IMG/VR virus record: IMGVR_UViG_3300030101_002175
Location: 3,921 to 25,999 of that record
Source of the DNA: a virus
Direction: 5' to 3' (one strand)
DNA: 22,079 nt
Shown here: positions 16,437 to 21,814 of the stretch, in pieces
Position numbering within the stretch: position 1 is the stretch's first letter
Layout of the letters: the number at the start of each line of letters is the position of its first letter
Position numbers and translations under genes: made by a program
Notes under the pieces: generated by a model
Databases searched by the model: none
What the model was told of the DNA's origin: nothing
Seen by the model: only the letters and a program-made list of their open reading frames with translations

Positions 16437-17855
16437 TCATGCAAAAACATTAAAATCTGAATCTGTTTGATACTGTGTTGGCGCATAACTTTTAACTCTT
16501 GCTTTGCGCAACGACATAATACAATAACGCATGGCTGAAATAACATCATCATGTTTTGGCACTATTTTGCCATCTTTTCTATGATACATGCGCATTTCTT
16601 CCATGAGTTTACCTTGATTTTTAAATATCTTCAAACGCTTTGTCTGCATTCTAACCAACATTTCCATTACTCCTGCTTCAACAGAATTACCACCAGTTCC
16701 TTCTTTCATGCCTTGTGATGGTGGATTACTAAAATGTTCTCTAGCCATATTAACACCTTCTTGACGATACTGATCGGTTAAACTTTTACCAGAACCTTTG
16801 TCTGCTTGTCTGCCATCCATAGGCCACATTACAGGAATCCATTTACCTCTAGCGTTTATGGCAGATGCATGTACTGGAACTGTTTCTTGACTTAAAGAAT
16901 ATGAATCGTAAACATATACTACATCACTATCTCTGTCCCAAGCTATCCAAACACAAGCAGTTGGATGATCCCAACCAAAATCTATGGCACATAGTCTAGG
17001 CCAATGCGTAGGAATGTCTATTGGTTCACATACTATTTCTTCTTCTGCAATAGGAAAAACTAAACCAGAACCTAACTGTGGTATACCTCGTTCACGCATT
17101 TTTCTTTCGTGTGGTGGCAATGCCTGTAGTATTTGTTCTCTTATCTGTGGTGTCATATGTGGCGCATCATCCCATCCTGCAGTAACTAACTCTTGGCCAT
17201 CTTTAATGTTGTTTACAAATTGTGCAACAGTTTCTGTCATACCGCTTTCTGGCGTAAAGGTCATATACACAATACCGCCTTTGTCAGCTGTCCTAGTCAA
17301 TGATTGTGAGTAAATGTTTTGTGGTGGTTCTTCATCTAGCCAGATAACATCTACTGATTCCCCCATCCATTTTTCTTTACCCATTTCATATGCTTTAAAT
17401 CCAATACGAGAGTAACCACCTGTAACGTGCTTTATTATTACCGAGTTTAATGCATTAGGTACGCCTGGTTTTCGTATGGTTTCTTTAATGTCGTCTAATG
17501 GTATGCTGCCTGTACCTTTGGCAGCTGGATCGTCAGGTTGTCCGACCAGTTCTTTTTGGCACACATCTCTGGTAGTTTCGTTAGAAACCCCACCTACCCA
17601 GGCACGAATAGGTTGCGTAAATTTGCGGCCACGCCACCAATCTGGGTACTTCCCTGTTGCGTGGTATGCCATCTCCATTGCACCGCAAAAAGATTTACCT
17701 ACTCTGTTTCCAGCCATAAGCAGTCTTTGTTGCGCTTTGGAACTATGAAATTTTTGTTGATAAGCATACGGATTGTAAAACTTCATTTTGTTTGTAGCAT
17801 TCCTGCGTTCTAACTCTTTTGCAATCTTAACTGCTTGTGCTAATGTTTCATCCAT
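16437..17855 (-). CDS. terL: Terminase large subunit (DNA packaging ATPase and nuclease)
   Basis: 472 residues from the ATG at 17853-17855; an in-frame TTG at 17867 would add four residues. Residues 48-55 (AGNRVGKS) form the Walker A loop, and VDVIWLDEEPP near residue 170 is Walker B with the catalytic acid. The C-terminal RNase H-like nuclease begins at LCAIDFGWDHPTACVWIAWD near residue 285, and KHDDVISAMRY near the end supplies the last conserved acidic pair. This is a T7 gp19-like (Terminase_6-type) protein of normal length. It translocates DNA into the prohead through the portal and cuts the concatemer. It lies after a small basic gene and overlaps the ribosome site of the next gene. Confidence 0.95.
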   Translation of the reverse strand: MDETLAQAVKIAKELERRNATNKMKFYNPYAYQQKFHSSKAQQRLLMAGNRVGKSFCGAMEMAYHATGKYPDWWRGRKFTQPIRAWVGGVSNETTRDVCQKELVGQPDDPAAKGTGSIPLDDIKETIRKPGVPNALNSVIIKHVTGGYSRIGFKAYEMGKEKWMGESVDVIWLDEEPPQNIYSQSLTRTADKGGIVYMTFTPESGMTETVAQFVNNIKDGQELVTAGWDDAPHMTPQIREQILQALPPHERKMRERGIPQLGSGLVFPIAEEEIVCEPIDIPTHWPRLCAIDFGWDHPTACVWIAWDRDSDVVYVYDSYSLSQETVPVHASAINARGKWIPVMWPMDGRQADKGSGKSLTDQYRQEGVNMAREHFSNPPSQGMKEGTGGNSVEAGVMEMLVRMQTKRLKIFKNQGKLMEEMRMYHRKDGKIVPKHDDVISAMRYCIMSLRKARVKSYAPTQYQTDSDFNVFA

Positions 17856-17870
17856 ACAATAAACCAACCA

Positions 17871-18020
17871 TTACTTGCCCACTTTTTTCATAGCTAATTT
17901 ATGAGCTTTAGTAAATGATTTACCTTTTTTCATAGCTTTTTTCATGGTTGCCATATGTTTAGACGTATGATGTTTTTTATGTTTTTTGAGTGTTTTTTTC
18001 TGTCTTTTTGTCAAAGCCAT
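17871..18020 (-). CDS. Small basic Lys/His-rich protein, 49 residues (paralogue of the protein at 15333-15491)
   Basis: ATG at 18018-18020 preceded by GAGGG 10 bases upstream; stop TAA at 17871-17873. The product is MALTKRQKKTLKKHKKHHTS at its start and ends with GKSFTKAHKLAMKKVGK. About two fifths of residues are Lys and it has five His. The blocks LTKRQKxTLKKHxKHHT and FTKAHKxA match the protein encoded just before portal. The gene is first in the terminase-portal run, directly after the non-coding stretch 18021-18411. Probably DNA-binding or packaging-associated by charge and position; function unknown. Confidence 0.75.
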   Translation of the reverse strand: MALTKRQKKTLKKHKKHHTSKHMATMKKAMKKGKSFTKAHKLAMKKVGK

Positions 18021-18116
18021 TATTGTTTACCCTCTGTATGTAATTTAACGTAGGCCGAATCTGTACTTTCACCACTCTATAACTATTAATAATTAATCAA
18101 TACGACCTACATCTAA

Positions 18117-18145
18117 ACTATAACAATGCAATAACTAGACTGCAA
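18117..18145 (-). promoter_or_regulatory. Candidate sigma70-type promoter upstream of the terminase-portal genes
   Basis: On the minus strand TTGCAG (18140-18145) and TATAGT (18117-18122) are separated by 17 bases. The -10 box is one base off consensus, the -35 box only keeps TTG. It would give a leader of about 90 bases before the 49-residue gene. In DNA this AT-rich such matches arise by chance, so the call is tentative. The rest of 18021-18177 is AT-rich, with no gene. Confidence 0.3.
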
Positions 18146-18177
18146 CACAATTAACATTGGTTAATAATAATAAATTA

Positions 18178-18411
18178 TCCCTCCGCTGTGTGGAACGAAC
18201 CATATATATAGGCGCTGCCAGGCGATTTGGGGGGTGGGGGTCGCAATTTGCGCAGATGCGTGGGCGTTATTATTATGTATGCGCCTGTATGCGTGTGTAT
18301 TTTTTTGCCTGGCGTGTCGTTTCTTGCAGGTTTGTACGCGCCTGGGCGGACGTGTGTGTGTGTGGTGTAATCCATTTCCTACAGCGTAAAGCAGCTGAAA
18401 GTTTACGATCG
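18178..18411. other. GC-rich, GT/CA-biased segment beside the small terminase gene, uncertain content
   Basis: This stretch differs strongly from the rest of the window. It contains GGGGGGTGGGGG (18229-18240), a perfect CGCAA-T-TTGCG inverted repeat (18242-18252), a (GT)6 run (18352-18364) and several CAGGCG/CGCCTGG copies. A minus frame of 66 codons fits in it (18175-18375, ATG with an AGGA only one base away), rich in Thr, His and Pro, with GC-rich third positions unlike neighbouring genes. I cannot say that it is coding. Position between the two terminase genes makes a packaging recognition site (pac or cos) or a structured RNA reasonable alternatives. Confidence 0.4.
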
Positions 18412-18849
18412 TTAATGGGTGGTGTCGGTAGCTACGTCAACAAGTACCTGGACTTCTGGTTCTGTCGTATCTAGTGTATCAAGTAAATGTTTGAGTTCCT
18501 GTTTAAGCTGTTCGTCTGTTTTCTTGTGTGTAACATCTTCTGTTTTAATAACACCTGTATGATTGTTCCTATCCAGGACAGAGTTCACAGCGCCCAGTTT
18601 GACGGAGGCGCTTACCTTGTTGTCTGTAAGTAACTGGGTTAACTGGTTTAATGCTAGGGGTACTTGACTAGATAATAACTTGATGTTGGCCTCGTTTATC
18701 TCATTAGCCAACTTGTTTTTCAGTTCATATCCTTGTTGCCTGGGATGTTTGTACCCTGCTAATTCTGCCGATTTAGTAGCATTCCCTGGCGCTTTCGTTG
18801 TAAAGTTCTCAACGAAGTCTTTTTGCTGTTCTGTTAAGGTTTTAGCCAT
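18412..18849 (-). CDS. terS: Terminase small subunit
   Basis: 145 residues. The N-terminus LTEQQKDFVENFTTKAPGNA followed by TKSAELAGYKHPRQQGYEL is a typical helix-turn-helix DNA-recognition domain of phage small terminases. The middle (LNQLTQLLTDNKVSASVKLG) is the helical oligomerisation region, and the C-terminus is acidic. It would recognise the packaging site on the phage concatemer and recruit the large subunit. It lies at the head of the minus-strand module and is divergent from the plus-strand operon. GC content is higher than in most of its neighbours. No Shine-Dalgarno is seen before the ATG (18847-18849), so translation may be weak or leaderless. Confidence 0.88.
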   Translation of the reverse strand: MAKTLTEQQKDFVENFTTKAPGNATKSAELAGYKHPRQQGYELKNKLANEINEANIKLLSSQVPLALNQLTQLLTDNKVSASVKLGAVNSVLDRNNHTGVIKTEDVTHKKTDEQLKQELKHLLDTLDTTEPEVQVLVDVATDTTH

Positions 18850-18879
18850 ATATATGATTATAAATGTAAAGTGTGCTTA

Positions 18880-18909
18880 TGTATATTAATTATGTTGATA
18901 TTTAACCAA
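18880..18909 (-). promoter_or_regulatory. Weak candidate promoter for the small terminase gene
   Basis: On the minus strand TTGGTT (18904-18909) and TATACA (18880-18885) are 18 bases apart, about 30 bases before the start codon. It lies in the divergent intergenic region and overlaps the spacer of the plus-strand promoter only at 18901-18909. Match quality is modest in very AT-rich DNA. Confidence 0.25.
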
Positions 18910-18922
18910 AGTTAATTATAAT
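18895..18922 (+). promoter_or_regulatory. Sigma70-type promoter of the plus-strand operon
   Basis: TTGATA (18895-18900), a 16-base spacer and a perfect TATAAT (18917-18922). Transcription would start near 18929, giving a very short leader before AGGAGGT (18937-18943) and the ATG at 18949. This is the best promoter match that I see in the window and it suits an operon transcribed by host RNA polymerase. Confidence 0.55.
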
Positions 18923-18948
18923 TAAATTATATTTATAGGAGGTTATGT

Positions 18949-19248
18949 ATGGAACAAATAACATTAAATATGGGATTTATAGACAACGCTATATTGTGTC
19001 TGTCTTTTTATGTTACCTGGATAGCTATTGAGAAATTTTTAGAAATGCTGTTTCGTTCTAAGGTCAACGCTGTTTTGTGTGGCGTTATATCAGCTGGGAT
19101 AGCTAATACAATATCAGATTATTTAGGGTTTGCTCTGCAAGGTGAATTCACCCTGGCTAATTATGTTGCACTAGGATGTATTATAGGCATGTTAGTCATT
19201 CCAGTATGTGAATTTATTAAAATTATAAGAGGTGTAAATTATGAGTGA
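18949..19248 (+). CDS. Small membrane protein, possible holin
   Basis: 99 residues with three hydrophobic helices: about 13-33 (AILCLSFYVTWIAIEKFLEM), 40-62 and 70-93 (YVALGCIIGMLVIPVCEFIK). The second helix carries GIANTISDYLGFAL. An NTISDxLG motif followed by a helix with GCxIG and IPxxE is widespread in small membrane proteins of marine phages and is often annotated as holin-like. A holin role (timed inner-membrane pores at lysis) fits the topology but is not proven; no endolysin gene is seen next to it. It is the first gene of the plus operon, with a strong AGGAGGT site. It overlaps the next gene by 8 bases. Confidence 0.78.
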   Translation: MEQITLNMGFIDNAILCLSFYVTWIAIEKFLEMLFRSKVNAVLCGVISAGIANTISDYLGFALQGEFTLANYVALGCIIGMLVIPVCEFIKIIRGVNYE

Positions 19249-19624
19249 TTATTATGAAAAAGTTAATGAAATACTATGGGAATATATTTCTGAAATTGAT
19301 ATGGACGAAGTTATAAATCGCATAAAGAATTTAGAAGATGACCAAGAAGAAAAAGTAGTTATGGGCTACGGCAATAAACCAGAATATAGAATATATGCTT
19401 TTGAGGAAGTATGCGAAGTAGCCAGGGTAGAGATACGAGCAACTACCCTGGAGGAGGCAACGAAGGCCCTAGACGATATACGACACACGACCGATTTAGA
19501 AGGCGGCGTAGTGGATTATTATGAAGGTTTGGATAAAGACAGAGGCTGGAAATATAAAGACCAAAAAAATATTAATGATTACGTTTACGATACAGAAACA
19601 AAACAGGAGATTGAAAGTGAATAA
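19241..19624 (+). CDS. Hypothetical protein, 127 residues, acidic
   Basis: ATG at 19241 with AGAGGTG about 7 bases upstream, inside the 3' end of the membrane protein gene. The N-terminal 40 residues are acidic and helical (ILWEYISEIDMDEVINRIKN). The C-terminal part contains IYAFEEVCEVARVEIRATTL followed by EEATKALDDI: a beta strand leading into an EEA helix, a pattern that I know from many small phage proteins of unknown function. There is no catalytic motif or membrane segment. The stop overlaps the next GTG start by 8 bases. Function unknown. Confidence 0.75.
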   Translation: MSDYYEKVNEILWEYISEIDMDEVINRIKNLEDDQEEKVVMGYGNKPEYRIYAFEEVCEVARVEIRATTLEEATKALDDIRHTTDLEGGVVDYYEGLDKDRGWKYKDQKNINDYVYDTETKQEIESE

Positions 19625-19835
19625 AGATTATAAACCATTTATAGACAACTATGGAGAATATGACGAAGATGTATCAGGTGATTTGGTATTAGTAGACGCT
19701 AAAAAATTAGACAAGCTAATTCTTAGTATTGGTGGCTGTGAGGAGGATTATCTCATTGGCCATATGAACGATTTACCTGAAGGCAAATATTATATTTTAA
19801 GAGCTATTAATATTGAAACAAAGGAGGTGAAGTAA
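19617..19835 (+). CDS. Hypothetical protein, 72 residues
   Basis: I take the GTG at 19617-19619 as start because AGGAG lies 7 bases upstream; the longer frame to 19521 is inside the preceding gene. The product is acidic, with NKDYKPFIDNYGEYDEDVSG at the N-terminus and LPEGKYYILRAINIETKEV at the end, suggesting a small alpha/beta domain. I recognise no family. It is linked by overlap to both neighbours (8 bases upstream; TAATG with the next gene), so it belongs to the operon. Confidence 0.68.
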   Translation: MNKDYKPFIDNYGEYDEDVSGDLVLVDAKKLDKLILSIGGCEEDYLIGHMNDLPEGKYYILRAINIETKEVK

Positions 19836-20269
19836 TGAGTGAAATAACATTAGAACAAGCTATAAAGGCCTTTGAAGGTTTAAATTATAATTGGGAACGT
19901 GATGAGGAAAGGCATTATTGTGAAACTTATGATGTTGATGATGCCTATGATATTCCAACTTCTGAACTAAAAGAACATAATTATAAAGATTTAAGAGTAT
20001 TGAGAGATTTTTTAGACCAGCAACATCAATTAAGTAATGTAATAGACTACGAAGAACATACCTATAAATATATTGCAACTTACGAGGATGGAACTAAGGT
20101 AGTAGTATACGAGGAAAATTGGCGCAACGCTTTATGGGCGATAGTTTGGCGGTCTGGTGTTCGTTGGGCTGATAATGTAGTAACTATTAAAAGAATTAGA
20201 AACGTAAATAACCTAACGGAGGTTAATAATGGAAAAGCAAGAAGGCAAGACAGTAACGCAAAAGAATGA
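19835..20269 (+). CDS. Hypothetical protein, 144 residues
   Basis: ATG at 19835 overlaps the previous stop by one base, with GGAGGTG 8 bases upstream. The product has an acidic N-terminal half, a stretch LRDFLDQQHQLSNVI, and TYKYIATYEDGTKVVVYEEN followed by a Trp-rich helix (WRNALWAIVWRSGVRWADNV). The C-terminus is basic. I recognise no family. The last 41 bases overlap the next gene. No membrane or catalytic motif is seen. Function unknown; likely an accessory protein made early or at mid-infection. Confidence 0.72.
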   Translation: MSEITLEQAIKAFEGLNYNWERDEERHYCETYDVDDAYDIPTSELKEHNYKDLRVLRDFLDQQHQLSNVIDYEEHTYKYIATYEDGTKVVVYEENWRNALWAIVWRSGVRWADNVVTIKRIRNVNNLTEVNNGKARRQDSNAKE

Positions 20270-20465
20270 AACCCTGGAAACATTTGCCAGGAATTACGCT
20301 AATACAGAGAACACATTGAATGTGTTTGTATTGTATGCATTACAACAAATGCGACATGATAAGGAAACGCACGATAAGTTTATGCAAAAGGCGATAGAAA
20401 AAGTCCCACCAGAATTTCTTGATAGTGTACTAAGTTGCATGAAACAAAGGATGGATGAACTTTGA
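20229..20465 (+). CDS. Hypothetical protein, 78 residues
   Basis: ATG at 20229 with a strong CGGAGGT site, inside the previous gene (41-base overlap). The product is hydrophilic and helical (ENTLNVFVLYALQQMRHDKE), ending in FLDSVLSCMKQRMDEL. I recognise no family. Its good ribosome site in another gene's coding sequence argues that it is real. The stop TGA overlaps a TTG that may start a tiny membrane peptide. Confidence 0.68.
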   Translation: MEKQEGKTVTQKNETLETFARNYANTENTLNVFVLYALQQMRHDKETHDKFMQKAIEKVPPEFLDSVLSCMKQRMDEL

Positions 20466-20560
20466 TAAATAAAATTATTTTGTTTTTTAAAATAACAATT
20501 CTAATTGCTGTCCCTGTTGTTTTTATTGCTACAGGGATTGCAATAATAGTTTTTGGATAA
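20462..20560 (+). CDS. Putative single-span membrane peptide, 32 residues
   Basis: Read from TTG at 20462-20464 (overlapping the preceding TGA) to TAA at 20558-20560. The product starts MINKIILFFKITILIAVPVV and continues as hydrophobic residues to a C-terminal VFG: a short positive N-terminus and one membrane helix. An AAGGATGG stretch a few bases upstream could serve as ribosome site. Such peptides can be lysis regulators or holin partners in phages, but the length is minimal and the non-ATG start lowers confidence. Confidence 0.45.
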   Translation: MINKIILFFKITILIAVPVVFIATGIAIIVFG

Positions 20561-20576
20561 CGCCAGGAGAAAAGTA

Positions 20577-20819
20577 ATGAAACAAGTAACAATCGTAAAA
20601 AAGAACGACAAACAATTATCCTTAGAAGAAATGCAGTCTTTGGTCGGTGGCAGAATAGAAAGACACCCAGAGAAAGTAGTTATAGATAAATCTGAATATG
20701 AAGTGATAGTAAACGAAGAAGGTTTAATAGATAAACTACCCCTAAATGCAGAGATGAACAACAACTTTGGATTATTTATATTTGGAAATGCAATTTTGAT
20801 CGAAGGTGGTTTAAAATAA
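20577..20819 (+). CDS. DUF3846-family protein
   Basis: 80 residues from the ATG at 20577-20579, chosen because AGGAG lies 7 bases upstream; the frame is open to 20553 but has no ribosome site there. LSLEEMQSLVGGRIE (residues 14-28), VNEEG (about 44-48), LPLNAEMN and a final FIFGNAILIEGG match the DUF3846 family, a small domain common in phages and plasmids. The biochemical role of the family is not known. It is followed by a terminator-like hairpin at 20833, so it may end one transcript of the operon. Confidence 0.82.
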   Translation: MKQVTIVKKNDKQLSLEEMQSLVGGRIERHPEKVVIDKSEYEVIVNEEGLIDKLPLNAEMNNNFGLFIFGNAILIEGGLK

Positions 20820-20832
20820 TTTTTTATGACCT

Positions 20833-20868
20833 GGGCTGGGAGTTTGCTAATTCTTCCAGTCCTTTTTA
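20833..20868 (+). terminator. Intrinsic terminator after the DUF3846 gene
   Basis: The arms GGGCTGGGAG (20833-20842) and CTTCCAGTCC (20853-20862) form a 10-bp stem with two G-U pairs and a 10-base loop, followed directly by five T (20863-20867). It is oriented for plus-strand transcription. It lies 14 bases after the DUF3846 stop and 15 bases before the next start, so it probably lowers rather than abolishes expression of the three downstream genes, unless they have their own promoter. Confidence 0.75.
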
Positions 20869-20882
20869 TATAGAGGTGAAAT

Positions 20883-21092
20883 ATGACAGATAAAAAAACA
20901 AAAATATTTGTTAATGATTTAGCTTTTTATACATATAAAAGGCTTATAGGTTTTTTTGAGAAAAATCCAAGTTTAGCAGAGGGCGACCCTGATAGAGATG
21001 CTATGATGATTGTTGGTAATATTTGCATGGATAACGATAAACTGTACGAGTTATTAAAAGTTATAGACATAAAGGAGATAAATAATGAGTAA
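20883..21092 (+). CDS. Hypothetical protein, 69 residues
   Basis: ATG at 20883 behind AGAGGTG. The product is hydrophilic and helical (FVNDLAFYTYKRLIGFFEKN, MMIVGNICMDNDKLYELLKV). I recognise no family. The 3' end overlaps the next gene by 8 bases and contains its GGAG site, so the two are translationally linked. It is the first gene after the terminator hairpin at 20833-20868. Function unknown. Confidence 0.68.
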   Translation: MTDKKTKIFVNDLAFYTYKRLIGFFEKNPSLAEGDPDRDAMMIVGNICMDNDKLYELLKVIDIKEINNE

Positions 21093-21366
21093 AGATAATA
21101 CGTACAATGGTTGGCACAATTACGCCACCTGGCGAGTAAACATTGAAATATTTGATGGCATGGAGATAGAAGAACCCTGGACATGGGATATGTGCGAAAA
21201 TTATGCTTCAGAAATTTTATTAGAACAATGCAACAATAGTAATTCATTAGTTTTTAGTTATGCATTAGCATTTATTAATGAAGTGGCATGGGCTGAAATT
21301 GCAGAGCATTTAAACGAAAACGCAGGTTATGGTGATAATTGGAAAACATCTAGGCGAAATAAATGA
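21085..21366 (+). CDS. Phage protein of the NGWxNYATWR type, 93 residues
   Basis: ATG at 21085 with GGAG 9 bases upstream. The N-terminus TYNGWHNYATWRVNIEIFDG is a recurring signature of small proteins in many phages (I believe annotated as DUF7249), with no known function. The remainder is helical (WTWDMCENYASEILLEQ, LAFINEVAWAEIAEHL). It shares 8 bases with the preceding gene and 4 bases (ATGA) with a small membrane protein downstream, which places it in the plus operon. Confidence 0.78.
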   Translation: MSKDNTYNGWHNYATWRVNIEIFDGMEIEEPWTWDMCENYASEILLEQCNNSNSLVFSYALAFINEVAWAEIAEHLNENAGYGDNWKTSRRNK

Positions 21367-21521
21367 ATGTTTTTATATATATTGAGATACTGTTATTGTC
21401 TACAATCCTGCTTATTGGTGTAAATCATGCTGTTAATCACGATTATGTTTTTGGATATAAAATAATCCTATTAGTCTGCCTTGTTTTTCTATTTAAATAT
21501 TTAGATCTGCGAAAATATTAA
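21363..21521 (+). CDS. Small two-span membrane protein, 52 residues
   Basis: ATG at 21363-21365 overlaps the previous stop (ATGA); stop TAA at 21519-21521. The product has two hydrophobic helices: residues 3-20 (VFIYIEILLLSTILLIGV) and 33-45 (IILLVCLVFLFKY), joined by a short His/Asn loop and ending KYLDLRKY. No family is recognised. Coupled overlap and length of open frame support it. It converges on the Ref-like nuclease gene with a 4-base overlap of the two ends. A lysis or envelope role is possible. Confidence 0.6.
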   Translation: MNVFIYIEILLLSTILLIGVNHAVNHDYVFGYKIILLVCLVFLFKYLDLRKY

Positions 21522-21814
21522 CTATTGCTTTTTTGTAAAAGATCATATGTCTGGGACAAAAGTTCTGTTTGCGTTCCAAATTTTTCTGTAAATTTTTTTG
21601 GGCTTACATGGTATGCATCTTCACTACCTACATGATGATAATGGCACAAAGGAATTACTTCGTAATTGCTTGATTTTCTGCCTAGTCCTGTATTGTTTTT
21701 GATGTGGTGTAACTGCGCAGGAGAACCTGGGAAACCTAATTTATTACATGCTATACATCCTAACTCTGCAACTGCGTTCATGTGGTCTTTTTCTTTCTTA
21801 GTTTTTGTTGCCAT
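21518..21814 (-). CDS. Ref-like HNH nuclease (RecA-dependent nuclease family)
   Basis: 98 residues from the ATG at 21812-21814; an in-frame start at 21865 lies within the upstream gene and adds an unlikely peptide. The order LGCIACNKLGFPGSPAQLHH (C20, C23, H36, H37), then IPLCHYHHVG (C57, H60, H61) and FGTQTELL match the HNH-type domain of the phage P1 Ref family, which cuts DNA in a RecA-dependent manner at displacement loops. Catalytic and zinc residues seem complete. Many phages carry such a gene in their DNA metabolism region, where it may aid recombination. It overlaps the preceding gene by 17 bases on the minus strand. Confidence 0.82.
   Translation of the reverse strand: MATKTKKEKDHMNAVAELGCIACNKLGFPGSPAQLHHIKNNTGLGRKSSNYEVIPLCHYHHVGSEDAYHVSPKKFTEKFGTQTELLSQTYDLLQKSNS

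Noticed and set aside
18021-18177. tRNA or att site in the AT-rich gap
   Set aside because: No cloverleaf, T-loop sequence or terminal CCA pattern is seen, and there is no integrase in the window.
18229-18240. G-quadruplex in the GC-rich island
   Set aside because: There are only two adjacent G runs split by a single T, so four separated tracts with loops are not available within a short distance.
18157-18474. Plus-strand open frame of 105 codons across the GC-rich island
   Set aside because: It runs into the antisense of the small terminase gene, has no Shine-Dalgarno and gives a Cys/Arg/Val-rich product without any family feature.
19860-20283. Minus-strand frames of 72 and 67 codons
   Set aside because: They are antisense to two plus-strand genes with strong Shine-Dalgarno sites and show only shadow composition.
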